Below, piece after piece: positions 34,749 to 45,474 of a DNA stretch of 64,000 bases. The DNA is taken from positions 46,829,587 to 46,893,586 of the forward strand of contig CM057833.1 of assembly GCA_030068075.1 (NCBI GenBank), in the 5' to 3' direction. The first letter of the stretch is position 1. Each line of letters opens with the position of its first letter. Both the position numbers and the translations under genes were made by a program. The stretch comes from Paguma larvata (Eukaryota > Chordata > Mammalia > Carnivora > Viverridae). The notes beneath the pieces are model-generated. The model ran no database searches. It saw only the letters and a program-made list of their open reading frames with translations, and was not told where the DNA came from.

Positions 34749-34963
34749 TTTTTTTTTTTAATGTTTATTTATTTTTGAGACAGAGAGAGACAGAGCATGA
34801 GTGGGGGAGGGGCAGAGAGAGAGGGAGACACAGAATCTGAAGCAGGCTCCAGGCTCCGAGCTGCCAGTACAGAGCCTGATGCGGGACTCGAACTCACGGA
34901 CTGGGAGATCATGACCTGAGCTGAAGCCGGACACTCAACTGACTGAGCCACCCAGGTGCCCCT
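34749..34963 (-). mobile_element. Cat-type CAN-SINE, full length
   Basis: Reversed element: 'tttttttttaatgtttattt' tail, GA-rich zone, 'aagcaggctccaggctccga', and complement of the head 'gagccacccaggtgcccc'. Perfect 14-bp TSD 'cttttttcctttta' at 34735-34748 and 34964-34977. Confidence 0.96.
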
Positions 34964-34990
34964 CTTTTTTCCTTTTAAAATGCCGCAGCT

Positions 34991-35202
34991 GGGGCCCCTG
35001 GGTGGCTCAATCGATTAAGCACCAACTTCAGCTCAGGGCATAATCTCATGGTGCGTGAGCTCGAGCCCCGCATCAGGGTCAGTGCTGACAGCTCGGAGCC
35101 TGGAGCCTGCTTCGGATTCTGTGTCTCCCTCTCTCCCTGTCCCTCTCCTACTTGTACCCTGTCTCTCTCTTAAAAATAAATAAAGATTAAGAAAAATTTT
35201 TT
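34991..35202 (+). mobile_element. Cat-type CAN-SINE, full length
   Basis: Head 'ggggcccctgggtggctcaa', body 'gctcggagcctggagcctgc', CT-rich zone, 'aataaataaagatt' tail. It starts 27 bp after the previous SINE in the opposite orientation, forming an inverted pair. Confidence 0.94.
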
Positions 35203-35279
35203 TAAGCCATGGCTTTTTCAAATTTGAATTTTTGACAGGCAGTAGGGTATATTAATGCAAACACATACCTGTCCTTCAA

Positions 35280-35710
35280 ACCTTATGACCTTTTATTTAA
35301 AGTAAAATTCAGAACTTTAAGCCCTCATGAAAACTAGAATGCGTGTGTAGCTTCCTGAGTGTGAGCCTAGCCCACATAGTCCTTTCTGCCTGGCATGCCC
35401 TCCTTTCCTTAAAGAATCACTTATTCCTCCTTCAAGGCCTACCTCCTGTGTGGCCACCTCTGGAAAGTGCACACAGTCTGAGTTCCTACCACTCCTTCCC
35501 TACCTTACTGTGGTACTTAGCATGATTTGTCGTAATGTCTGAATTTCCACCCCTTGTCTGCCTGGTCAGACTAGGAGCTCTTGGAGGAAAGAGCCACACC
35601 TTATAATTAATTGTTATTGTTATTTTATTTTACTTTGTTACTTTTATAGCCTGGATGCTGACCTCAGTGCCTGGCATATGGTGTGCAGTCAAATGTTTTG
35701 TTGTATTGCA
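35280..35710 (+). repeat. L2 LINE 3' relic
   Basis: 'tttctgcctggcatgccctc', 'ccttcaaggcctacctcctg', 'gactaggagctcttggagga', 'ctcagtgcctggcatatggt' follow L2 3' order. Confidence 0.75.
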
Positions 35711-36135
35711 GGTTTCTTTAACTTTATGGACATCACACGTAATTTAAGAATATAGCAAGGGTCTGTGTCCTGTGAAACCATACCAAATGGAATACTCATA
35801 TACCACCACCCATGAAAAAGAATATAAGGATATTTCCAGTACCTTTTAAGTGAAATGTTTATATGATTAAATAAATGTCAGCACCTTTCTTGTATTTTGC
35901 TTCATGTTCTAGCTCTTTGAAGTAATTTTGAATCTTGATTTGGCCATGGCCCATAATAAGTAATCCTCCCAAGTTTATACCTGCTGAAAATATGATAAGC
36001 TTTACTTCTGTATCATTTTCTATTTCATTGTTAAGAATATTGGCTAATTCAGACCATGGACAAATCTGGAGACTTTCTTACATGATCATAATTACTTTCG
36101 GCTGTGGTTGTTCAACCCTGTCACTTGACTGTTCT
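35711..36135. other. Unique non-coding sequence
   Basis: No repeat or gene recognised. A 147-codon ORF (35935-36378) runs from here into a SINE and is not credible as a gene. Confidence 0.45.
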
Positions 36136-36264
36136 CTCACACAAGCTCCGTTTCAAGGAGAACTAACGTTTATTTGGTTTTTAACATATAAGAAGCTGTT
36201 TGTAGGCGATAGCTTATTTCATCTTCACAAATTCCTCCACCATTCACATCGATACTCCCATTTT

Positions 36265-36399
36265 TGTATAACCATACATTTTCTTTTTTCTTTCTTTCTT
36301 TCTTTTTTAAGTAATCTCTGGATCCAGCGTGGGGCTCAAACTCAGAACCCTGAGATCAAGAGTCACAGGCTCCACTGACTAAGCCAGCCAGGTGCCCCT
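36265..36399 (-). mobile_element. Older CAN-SINE, short form
   Basis: A T/CTTT-rich tail, then 'gatccagcgtggggctcaaa', 'aaccctgagatcaagagtca', and head complement 'gactaagccagccaggtgcc'. Flanked by 'gatactcccatttt' (36251-36264) and 'gatgctcccatttt' (36401-36414), a near-perfect 14-bp TSD. Confidence 0.85.
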
Positions 36400-36414
36400 T
36401 GATGCTCCCATTTT

Positions 36415-36560
36415 TTTTAATGTTTCTTTTTGAGAGGGGAGAGAGAGAGAGAGAGAGCTCTGTCAGCACAGAGCCTGCCATGGGGCTGGAACTCACAAAC
36501 CACAAGATCTGAGCCGAAATCAGAGTCAGAAGCTTAACCGACTGAGCCACCCAGGCACCC
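36415..36560 (-). mobile_element. CAN-SINE (younger, same target)
   Basis: Tail 'ttttaatgtttctttttgag', GA-rich zone, 'ctgtcagcacagagcctgcc', head complement 'gagccacccaggcaccc'. Perfect 15-bp TSD 'tgatgctcccatttt' at 36400-36414 and 36561-36575. The left TSD copy coincides with the right TSD of the older SINE. Confidence 0.94.
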
Positions 36561-36899
36561 TGATGCTCCCATTTTCGAATTGAGGCTGAAGCCTAAAAAG
36601 ATGTCCTTGTGTCTGATCACCTGGCTGGAATATGGCAGTCGGGAATAGAACGAACATAGGTATTCGACTCAACCGTGAGCTCTCCTCTTCCCAGGTGTGT
36701 TGGAGAAAACTTATCAAAAGGTTTTGGAAATGCAGATCCCCTAATTTATTTGTCAGCAAAACCAAAAGATTTGTTCTGTTTGAATGAGTCTGTTTGACTG
36801 TGATGGCCCTTGCTTTCTGCCTTCGAGAGCCAAAGAAGGATTCAGAGAAACAAAGGTAGCCTAAAACTAAGACAATGTTTTGTAGAGACAACTAGGGAC

Positions 36900-37110
36900 C
36901 CTGGTGCCTGACTGCTTTGCGTTTTTTAAAACCTTGGACTCACAATTGAACTTTCTCTGCCTTAGTTTACACATCTATACAAAAGAAATAATGATGGAAT
37001 CTTCCCTTAGGGTTTTCATGAGAGTTAAGTGATTTAATTCCTATAATATGCTTAGAGTAAGGCCTTTGGTAAGTAGCCAGTCCATCTTAACTGTTGTTGT
37101 TGCCAACAGC
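36900..37110 (+). repeat. MIR SINE relic
   Basis: 'ctgccttagtttacacatct', 'ccttagggttttcatgagag', 'ttaagtgatttaattcctat', 'ggcctttggtaagtagcc'. Confidence 0.7.
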
Positions 37111-37305
37111 ACCACTATTACTAGGAAATCAGTGTCCTGTGCAAACAATTGTTACCAGTGGAGTAAAATGAACTCCCTCCTTTGGGTAACAGAGCAGCCT
37201 GCAGGCCAAGATAGCCCACAGCATGGGAAAGAGCTTTCACGAAAGTATTTTTAAATATTTAGGTTCATTGCAAAGGATTAAAGCACACAGACATACACAA
37301 ATGTG

Positions 37306-37339
<34 letters not shown>

Positions 37340-37685
37340 ACAAACTATCCCTTGTTTTCTCCAAGAGCACAGAGCTTGGAAATGATTGGAAGTGCTCTGG
37401 GAAACATATTTCTGTGTCTTGGTTTCCTCGCTTCACTCAGATGTCTGAGCGAGAAGCATTTGCCATTTCAAATGAGTGAGCACGAACAGGAGTCGGCTCA
37501 AAACTTTCTCTGTGGGCAGAGCCAGGCAAAGCCTTCACCTGACATTTCTGAGCAGCAGAACCTCAGGCTTCCAGTGGAGCTCTGCTCTAGCTGACTCAGG
37601 CCCAAGTTTAAATTGTGAGACAGGGTGGAGGTGGGGAGCGATGCATAACCTTCCAAAGCAATGTACATGCTACAAGTTACAAATA
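37111..37685. other. Unique sequence with a short (CT)n
   Basis: A pure (TC)n microsatellite lies at 37309-37336. Otherwise unassigned. Confidence 0.5.
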
Positions 37686-37689
37686 AAGT

Positions 37690-37815
37690 GTGCCACATGG
37701 TTTGAGGCCGACAGCTGCCTGGGTTCAGAACCCACCTTGGGCAGTTACTACCCGTGTGACCATAGGTATCTTACACAACTCCTCTGAGACTTACCTGTCA
37801 AATGTGGCTAAGAGT
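37690..37815 (+). repeat. MIR SINE 5' part
   Basis: 'ctgcctgggttcagaaccca', 'actacccgtgtgaccatagg', 'caactcctctgagacttacc'. Confidence 0.75.
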
Positions 37816-38039
37816 TCTGGAATGGAAGCGGTGCAGGGCAGGAAAAGGGATGATTTGACTTCAGTTGCTATCCATCTGCCTTTCAAGCACTGGGACCTTA
37901 ATGCTTGTGAACATGAGCTGTCTTATTCACCCCAGAGCCACTCTGGGGTGCAGTTTAGGGAGTCGTTTCTAGGACCGGCATGTGATAAATATTCACGGGC
38001 AACGACAGAGTGACAAAAATGAGGATCATGTAGTGTGTG

Positions 38040-38545
38040 CTCCTTCCGGTTGGAACACTCTCTGTATCCTACACATACACAAAAGCACACATACCCACAC
38101 TCCTATTCACACCCATACCTTCGCACCTACTGAATAACTTCTATGTATGTTTTACTTCTTAATTCAAACATTGCTTCCCCAAAAAAGCCTTCCCTGACCA
38201 CTTATTTGCTCTTAAAAGACCTTTTGATTTTCATTCATTTATTTATCATGCTTTCTAGTGACACCTCTGTGTGATGATGTGATTAATATCTATCTGAGAC
38301 TGCCCAGTGATTTATCCCGTTTGCCTAGGACTGAAGGGTTTTCTAGATCGCAAGGCCTTCAATACTAAACCAAGAGATTCCTGGCCAGACTTGAATGATT
38401 GTTCACCCTAATCTGTCTGCCTCTCAAGACAGAATGCTTCCTGAGGGCAGGGGCTGTACTGTTTTGTTTAATATTCCTTGCCTGTGCCTGGCAGAGACTT
38501 GGATCACAGTGGGAATTCAGGAAACATCTGTTAAACCAGTAAGGA
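38040..38545 (+). repeat. L2 LINE 3' relic
   Basis: 'aaaaaagccttccctgacca', 'tttatttatcatgctttcta', 'cagaatgcttcctgagggca', 'ggggctgtactgttttgttt', 'gcctgtgcctggcagagact'. Confidence 0.8.
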
Positions 38546-39150
38546 AATGAGTATGTCAGCGTAAGCGAAACTGTCTTTTCTTGCAAAAGTCTGTCTTTTT
38601 TCCTTGACATTATTCTTTCTATTTTAGGTGTTCAATGTCCCTTTTTATAAATTATCTTGATTTCACAAAATTTAGAGTTGACAGCGTTTTGTAGTTCCCT
38701 GAAGCTTTCTCTTGCCTCCTTCCTGTTTGAACTTTGGAAATCCTACTGATTTGAGGACTCACTAGCTTAGTGAAAAGGGAACTGGAATGGTTCGGGTCAA
38801 GACATTTAGATAACGTTTGTCCCTATGCTAAAATGCTGTATTAAAAATTTCAGGAGGGTAGAAATCATGAATATTCAGTTCATTTCTGTATCCCCGGGGT
38901 GTGACATAGTACCAAGCATATAATAAGGGCTAAATAAGTATTTGGAGGATAAACGAATGAATGGATTTGCTGCCTATCCAGAAGACATGTGGGAGTAGAC
39001 CTCCCTTTCCCTCACCAACCTCCCCTACACTTCTCCACAACCAGAAATACAACTTCAACATGCGTCCCTGCTAGATGGATGAGAACATGTACCATTCAAG
39101 ATAAGTGGACACGCGGTCCATCCTCGTCTGTCCAGGTTCACGTCTTGATG
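38546..39150. other. Mostly unique sequence with an L2 tail fragment
   Basis: About 38850-38965 is an L2-type tail ('cagttcatttctgtatcccc', 'ataagtatttggaggataaa'). The rest is unassigned. Confidence 0.5.
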
Positions 39151-39154
39151 TATT

Positions 39155-39545
39155 CTCCTAACATCTGAAAGGACTCCCGTGGTCTACTACAAAAACACTG
39201 TTGCAGTGTCTTGAGTCCTAAGAGCATCTCTCTCTCCCTTACCTGGCTTTGTTCAAGCCCTTCCCTTAACCTAGAATGCCTGCCTCGATCCTACTCATCT
39301 GAGCTATGTCCTGTTCCCTAAGACCATTCACCCCTGGCCCCCTCTGTCCCTCCATAACATTCTGTGTATTCCCATTACCATCCCATGGGCCACACTGTAT
39401 CCTATTTGTCTATTTACCTGTGGAGCTCCCGTCTAGATGGGTAGCTTCTTGAAGACAAGAACTCTGTCCGATTCATCTCTGTGTCCCCAGAGGAGAAGGC
39501 ATGCCATTAGTTGAGTAGTAAGCGTTTGTAAATGGAAGGGGATGC
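39155..39545 (+). repeat. L2 LINE 3' relic
   Basis: 'cttaacctagaatgcctgcc', 'tttgtctatttacctgtgga', 'tagcttcttgaagacaagaa', 'attcatctctgtgtccccag'. Confidence 0.75.
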
Positions 39546-40055
39546 ATCACTTACCTGTTACCACACAAATGCTAGGTGACAAACACAAACTCCTAGTGAC
39601 TTACAAGACATTTATTTTTGTTCATAAGTCTGTCAATTAGCTGGGTGATTCTGGTGATCTTGGCTTATTAGTGTTGGTTGACTAGGGTGATCTGTTGATC
39701 TTGTTTGGGCTGTCTCTTATGTTTGAGACACACCTGCTACATTTGGGCTGACTCAGCTCTGTTGCATGTCCTCCCATCCAGCAGGTTAGTCTGGGCTCTT
39801 CTCATGGCAAAGGTAGAGAACGAAGAGGAAGAATAGAAGCACACGGTCCTCTTGAGACCTAAGCCTGGGAGACTAGCAGTGTACTTCCATCTCATTCTGT
39901 TGGCCAAAACAAGTCACCAGGCTGACCTAGATTCCATGGGCAGGAATTCCACCTGTCAGTGAGAGGAGCTGCAAAGTCACATTGCAGAGGGGAGGGAAGC
40001 AGGGAGGGGTAGAGAATGGGGGCCCCTGATATGTGGTAGATCAGTCTGCCACAGA
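39546..40055. repeat. Ancient interspersed repeat, family not assigned
   Basis: 'ctcctagtgacttacaagac', 'gatcttggcttattagtgtt', 'ggccaaaacaagtcaccagg' and 'tcagtctgccacag' are those of a common old mammalian repeat with a 'gtggcttaaaacaaca'-type start. Library name not assigned. Confidence 0.55.
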
Positions 40056-40775
40056 GAGGGAGCCAACAGAGAAATGTCTTATCAGTTTCTTTCCAAAATG
40101 ATCTTTTGCTACCCCGACATCTTTAATGAATGTATCAGGAAGACCTCCAAAGATGAAGCCATTCCCTTCCTTTGGAAGGAATGACTTTCTTACCAAAGAA
40201 GGTATTTAATAAGAAGTTGAATCACATGGTCACAGAAACATCAGATAGGAGGAGGATAGGGCTTCTTCTAGCTCTGAGCATCGATTATTTTCACAGACTT
40301 TGCCTCTTTCTTTTCAGATCAGCAAAGACCCAATTTTTGTACCAGGTGTCTGGGGCCCTTATTTCTCAGCCATGGTCCCTGGGTTCTGGCTGAATGAAGG
40401 TGGTCAGAGCGTCACTGGTAAATTGGTAAGTTGACCCTTTCTCAATATGGGCTTAAATGTTTTTATAGCCTTGACTCTCCATTTTGTCACACTCCCCATA
40501 TTTCCAGTATCTGGAAGATTTGCAGGCTCCTAAATCAGAAAAATTAGCTTTCTTTTAGTGCACAGCCTAACATATGGTGCTATGTAGCATGCATTTGCCA
40601 AAGGAATAAATGTTGGTCCAGGCACTGATGACTAACCCGTCTTGACACCTATCTTTCACGTAAAAAAAAACATTTTTTTTTCCTCATGGCAGTGAGAATG
40701 ATATTCTCCTCTGTAAAAGGCACCATGTTGCTCTCCAGCCAGAATCGTTCACTGGTTCTCCATGGCCTTGCGGAC
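40056..40775. other. Unique non-coding sequence
   Basis: An L2-like tail fragment lies at about 40555-40620. No gene recognised. Confidence 0.4.
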
Positions 40776-40779
40776 ATCA

Positions 40780-41135
40780 TTTGGTTAGTTTTCTGGGCAC
40801 ATCACACCTTTCGTGGTCCAGCCCTTCTGGTCCCACACAGGTACTTGTCACTAAGGCTAGATCGCCCTACCCACAACTCCCTCATGGCTTATGTTATGTG
40901 CCTTTGGATGTGTTTGTTTCCCTGCTTGGAGAGTTCTTTACCACCTGGATAATTTTCCTTGTCCTTTAAGACATGACTCTACTTATTCTATTATTATTGG
41001 TTTACAAATCTGTCAATTCCAGAAATCTATGAGCTCCTTAAAGGCAAAGCCCATATCATACTTTTCTTTGCATACTCTTCTACTGAACCAGCTCAGTGCC
41101 TGGTTCGTAGAAGGTGCTTGATAAAAATTTGACGA
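40780..41135 (+). repeat. L2 LINE 3' relic
   Basis: 'tttccctgcttggagagttc', 'tatgagctccttaaaggcaa', 'gctcagtgcctggttcgtag', 'aaggtgcttgataaaaattt'. Confidence 0.75.
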
Positions 41136-41219
41136 ATTCATGGGGTTGTCTAATAAGATAGAAGATCCATAACAGTGAGATGAATACTACAACAGAGGTT
41201 CAAAGCACAGAGTCGACAT

Positions 41220-41700
41220 AAAGCTAGGTTAAAGAACTCTTTGAGGGGGAGAAGGCATTTATGCTGAGTCTTAAAAGGTAAATAGGGACAAACCAGGCAA
41301 AAACTGGTAGGGGTACTCTTCTAGGCAGAGCTGGCATAGGACCACAGATATGGGAGTGAAACATAGCAAGGCCTTCTTGAGGTAATGGCATGTAGTGCAG
41401 CGTTTCAGCTGGGGCATAAACTGTTCTTAGAAGAATGACTTAGAATAAAAGTTAGAGAGCTGGGCAGGGACCACATCGTAACAAGTCCGTGTAGAACATG
41501 CTCAGGAGCTGATCTTTGTCTGGTAGACCAAGGGGAACCAGTGAAAGGTTAGCAGAGCAGACGCATATGTTCAGATCCCACTTGTACAAACTCCGACTAG
41601 TAGCCATGAGGAAGAAGGCCTGAGGGCACACGGCTGACAGTGGGGAGACCAGGTTTAGCAAGTTAGTCCACAGACAGAAAGCCTTGCAGGCTCGAATGAG
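41220..41700 (-). repeat. L2 LINE relic
   Basis: 'aaggcatttatgctgagtct', 'ttctaggcagagctggcata', 'gaacatgctcaggagctgat' and 'ccttgcaggc' follow reversed L2 order, diverged. Confidence 0.55.
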
Positions 41701-41803
41701 GACAGGGGCAGTGATGACTGAGAACTCAGGTCAAGAGACTAGTGGGCCCTGGGGGGATTACATGGAAGGCAAGGGAAAATAAGACCTAGGCTCAGTTAGC
41801 CAA

Positions 41804-41843
41804 CCTCACATTTACTCACATTTACTCACATTTACTCACATTT
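41804..41843. repeat. 10-bp minisatellite, about four units
   Basis: Unit 'ctcacattta' repeats almost perfectly about four times with period 10. Confidence 0.95.
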
Positions 41844-42980
41844 GCACCGAAATCATCTGTTTGTGGTCTGATCCAAAGCTGGCTATGGATGCAAATCACC
41901 ATTAGTTTCCTTTTCTTAGTATATTGATGTTTTATACTTAGCTGCCTCAAGTTCTCTCTCAAAGTCAGTGGAAGCATAGATAGATGGCTGGATTCAAACA
42001 CAGATTCTGGAGGAATTAAACGAATTAGGCTTTATCAGGCACTGGTTTTGAGGAGCTCATTGTCAGGTAGGGAAGCTCAGTGACTATAACATAACATCTG
42101 ATTAGTCTCAATAACCCCATGCTGGAGAACTTGAGATGACACCACTGTCTGAAGGTGCCATGGGACTCAGGCTTTGCATTCTCCTATTTGAACGTGTCAT
42201 GTATTCCTACAACTTTCCACCTAGATATCCGTCCCCTCTCTGTGACACGCTGAAAATCCATTACCGAAATACAGCCCTTTTCAACCCTACGTCACAGTAT
42301 GATCACCCTTCACGGACCCAGAGCTCCCAGATGACACAGTCCAGAGACTTTTTGTTTTTTTTAACAAGGATCATGATCCAGTAAACCAACTCTTTGTGCA
42401 GGATGCATTGTCCGTGCAGCTGTCCATCAACAGGTTTTTGGAGACTTAATATGCAAATTGAACATCTGTGTCAGTCTGGAAATACTTTTCCCAGTATTTG
42501 GCCCAAAGTTTGCTCTGTTGCTATGGATATAAGCCATCTTTTCCCAAACATTATGACATATCTTTGTGGATAAGAATTGGTCACGCCTGCTTCATGAGCC
42601 CTGAATTTAAATAAAAAATGTGACCTCTTTTTTGCCATTAATAAAATATTCATAATAGTCTACTATGACTTTCGACGGGAGGCATGGGAATTATTGGCCT
42701 TTCTGTAGTTAGCTGATTCTGTGCCATCAGCCAATCAAGCTGCATTAAGAGTTCTACTTTGGGCAATTCTACTTCTATACTTTTACTGGCCGTAGACTGT
42801 CCTATGGATTATAGAGAGCAAAATCTTAGGAAATCAAATGTCTGCATGATGGAGCAAAATCTGAATCAAAAACCGAACAGATCACCCCAAAGCATCAGTC
42901 CAGAGAAGACAAGCAAAGAAACAGAAACAACCTATAAAATAGACAAAACAAGAATAATAACGATAGTAATAATAATAAAA
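41844..42980. other. Mostly unique sequence
   Basis: A possible antisense L2 fragment lies at 42030-42130 ('caggcactggttttgaggag'). No gene recognised. Confidence 0.4.
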
Positions 42981-42984
42981 ATCA

Positions 42985-43235
42985 CACTTTATTGAGTATA
43001 TTTTTCTGTGGAAAGGATTTATACATATAATCTTGTTAATCCTTGAATGATATTCATAATAATCACAATGCCTGCCTTTCATTTTGATGGCTTATTTCCC
43101 GGTCTCAATGCCAAGAGCTTCACATGTACTACCTCATTTAATTCTCTCAAAATCCCAGTAAAATAGGTACAGTTGCCCATATTTTTCAGATGAAGAACAA
43201 ACACTCTGAGTGGCAAGCACAGCCCAGGGAGATCC
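42985..43235 (-). repeat. MIR relics, possibly two
   Basis: 'aagagcttcacatgtactac', 'ctcatttaattctctcaaaa' and 'catatttttcagatgaagaa' form one antisense MIR (43085-43235). A similar 'tttattgagtatatttttc' start at 42990 may be a second. Confidence 0.6.
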
Positions 43236-44450
43236 CCAGTGCACCATCAGTGGCCTTTTTCTGTGGTCTCTTTGCCAGCCATCCTTCCTTTCCTTTTACT
43301 TATTCTCATTTATTCTGTCCTGAACTCTAATCTCTGGTTTTACAACACATTGGTTTCCTAGAGCACACTGCAGGGAGGAAGTTACATTTTTTTTTGTTCT
43401 TTGTCTCAAATACACATCTCTGATACACTGTGTCTGCTCTGTTATTGTATTGTCCACAGTACATTCTAAGCATGCAGTCACAAACATATCCCCTGAAGCA
43501 GAAGAGGAGAGAAAGGAGAGGAAGAGGGAAGGGAAGGAGGAGAAAGAAGAGGAGAAAAAAAGAAACAAAAAAATTACCTAAAACTCTAGATTTGAAAACA
43601 AAAAAAAGCTGTTTTGTCTCATTTTTATAATTTAAAAAAAAGAAAGAAAGAAACACAGAAAGTAAAAGAAAAGACGATCTATCCCAAAGCAACTCCTTTA
43701 AATCCTTCTATGTGAATAGATTGGTACTGGAGTGGGGGGGAGCTCCATCTGGTTAACTTCAGCATGAAGAAAATAAAAAATAGAACAGGATTTCTTCTGG
43801 CTTTAGACCTCTTGTAGTTTCATTCACCTGAAACTTGGATTCATTTTCCACTTGTTTCAAACTTGTGCCACTGATACTCATTTCCTGTTAGAAGGGCACA
43901 TGCCTCCCTCCTGTGGATGACTGATTTTAGCTGCATCAGTTGGGCACCCATCAGGGATTGCCTCGTACTTGTCAATACTCTCTCCAAAATAGTTGTTCAA
44001 AAAATAATCGCTTTTCGCCCAGGCGTTTTCCATAGAATACCAGCCCGTCCAGCCACTGCATCCAGATGCTGAAACTTGTTTCCATCTGGACCCTGGCCAT
44101 CCCTCTCTTCAAACACTCATGTCTGTCTTACTTTGAGTCATTTTCACTGAGGGAGGTGTAAAGTAAGGGAGGCGAAGTCAAATTCCTAAGCTGCCTCCGT
44201 GGTAGCTTTGGCTTCCTGGGACAGGTGGGCTTGGGTGGGGTTACCTTTGAATTGTTTGAACCTAGAATTTAAATTTATGACCTCCAGGATCACAATGTAG
44301 CAAGATGCTGTGGGCTTGGAATTTTAGCATTTGTGCACTGGGAGGCCCATCTGCCCCCTGCCTTATCCCTAATGCCAGTCAGCCTGGAGCCTCAGGAAGT
44401 CAATGAGTCTTCCATAAGCGGGTATGGGTGCATGGGGTGCATGGATAAGA
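43236..44450. other. Mostly unique sequence
   Basis: Contains the polypurine tract listed separately and an A/G-rich stretch at 43634-43674. Opposing ORFs at 43296-43692 are low-complexity readings of these tracts. Confidence 0.5.
43500..43565. repeat. Polypurine tract, 66 bp of uninterrupted A/G
   Basis: Every base in this interval on the + strand is a purine; units are aggag, gaaag and gaaga variants. Low-complexity, possibly able to adopt a triplex structure. Confidence 0.95.
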
Positions 44451-44454
44451 TAGT

Positions 44455-44640
44455 GATTTCACCCCTTCATTCATTCACCCTTTCCATCATGTTGCAGTGA
44501 TTATGCTGGGCCCACCAAGAGTACAGTCACATGATTCCTGTCCTCCAGTAGCTTATCATCTAATGGGAAGGCTGGATATAGAACTGATAATTATTAGTGT
44601 AGCACATAGACTGCACCATGCCTGCATTCTACTGGGAGTA
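44455..44640 (-). repeat. L2 LINE 3' relic
   Basis: 'cttcattcattcaccctttc', 'ctgtcctccagtagcttatc', 'atctaatgggaaggctggat' in reversed L2 order. Confidence 0.65.
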
Positions 44641-44644
44641 TCCG

Positions 44645-44840
44645 CTATGAGACAAACACTGTCAGGCCCCATCTGAACACAGCATCAGTGGTAAGTGTTG
44701 TTACGTCAGTTTTACTAGTGAATAAACAGGTTCAGAACAGTGAGGTAATTTGATCAAGGTCTTAATAGTTGTAACTGGGAAAGCCTTGATTCAAACCCAA
44801 ATGGGCTACTGGAAGCCCCAGATCTCTCCAGAACTGGACC
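44645..44840 (-). repeat. MIR SINE relic
   Basis: 'cagttttactagtgaataaa', 'cagaacagtgaggtaatttg', 'atcaaggtcttaatagttgt' and 'ccttgattcaaacccaaatg' in antisense order. Confidence 0.75.
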
Positions 44841-45027
44841 TGACTTTTGCGGAGCTACATATTTGAGTTTTTCTTACACTTGTCTTATATAGTCCCTTGA
44901 GAAGCAATTATGGTGAGTTAGTATGATTTTCTTTTCAAGTATACTGAAGCAAATATAGTTGGCAGGCCTTGTAGGACCATGGAGAAAAAATGTTATGTGT
45001 ATCAGTATTGATAGAATCTATGTATAG

Positions 45028-45253
45028 GGGCACCTGGGTGGCTCAGTCGGTTAAGCCGCCGACTTCGGCTCAGGTCATGATCTCGCGGTCTGTGAGTTCG
45101 AGCCCCGTGTCGGGCTTTGTGCTGACGGCTCAGAGCCTGGAGCCTGCTTCAGATTCTGTGTCTCCCTCTCTCTCTGCCCTTCTCCTGCTCACGCTCTGTC
45201 TCTATGTCTCAAAAATAAATAAATGTTAAAAAAAAAAATTAAAAAAAAAAAAA
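45028..45253 (+). mobile_element. Cat-type CAN-SINE, near intact
   Basis: Head 'gggcacctgggtggctcagt', 'gagttcgagccccgtgtcgg', body 'ggctcagagcctggagcctg', CT-rich zone and 'aaaaataaataaatg' tail. Perfect 15-bp TSD 'agaatctatgtatag' at 45013-45027 and 45254-45268. One of the least diverged copies here. Confidence 0.97.
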
Positions 45254-45474
45254 AGAATCTATGTATAGACTTAGGTGTGTCCCCAGCATTTCACATTGGC
45301 TAATTGGAATGACTTCATGGATACAAAGATCTACTCTGAATAAACAGAGGCTTCCGTGTTCCCTCCTACCCAGGCTTTCACTGTATTTTTGTATACACAC
45401 CTGGAGTCCTGCACAGCTCTCTGATTACCTTCTTTTTCTAATCCTTCCCTCTCTAACCCTTTTGTCTTAGTGTG

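Larger units (their letters stand above)
36140..36680 (-). repeat. MIR relic carrying two SINE insertions
   Basis: Left part: 'ctaacgtttatttggttttt' and 'gatactcccatttt'. The right part, after 36561: 'gatgctcccattttcgaatt' and 'gaggctgaagcctaaaaaga'. In MIR order these join once the two SINEs are removed. Confidence 0.65.

Noticed and set aside
35935..36378. 147-codon ORF as a gene
   Set aside because: Its 3' third runs into a reversed SINE and its CTTT tail; the rest is AT-rich with many aromatic and serine residues typical of chance reading.
41804..41843. Regular 10-bp repeats as a CRISPR-like array
   Set aside because: There are no unique spacers; units are directly adjacent. It is a minisatellite in a mammalian genome.
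43296..43692. Overlapping Phe/Leu/Ser-rich ORFs
   Set aside because: They are antisense readings of the polypurine and A-rich tracts.
45028..45110. tRNA-like heads with A- and B-box-like motifs as tRNA genes
   Set aside because: They are always joined to the SINE body and A-rich tail, and do not form a complete cloverleaf. They are SINE promoters.
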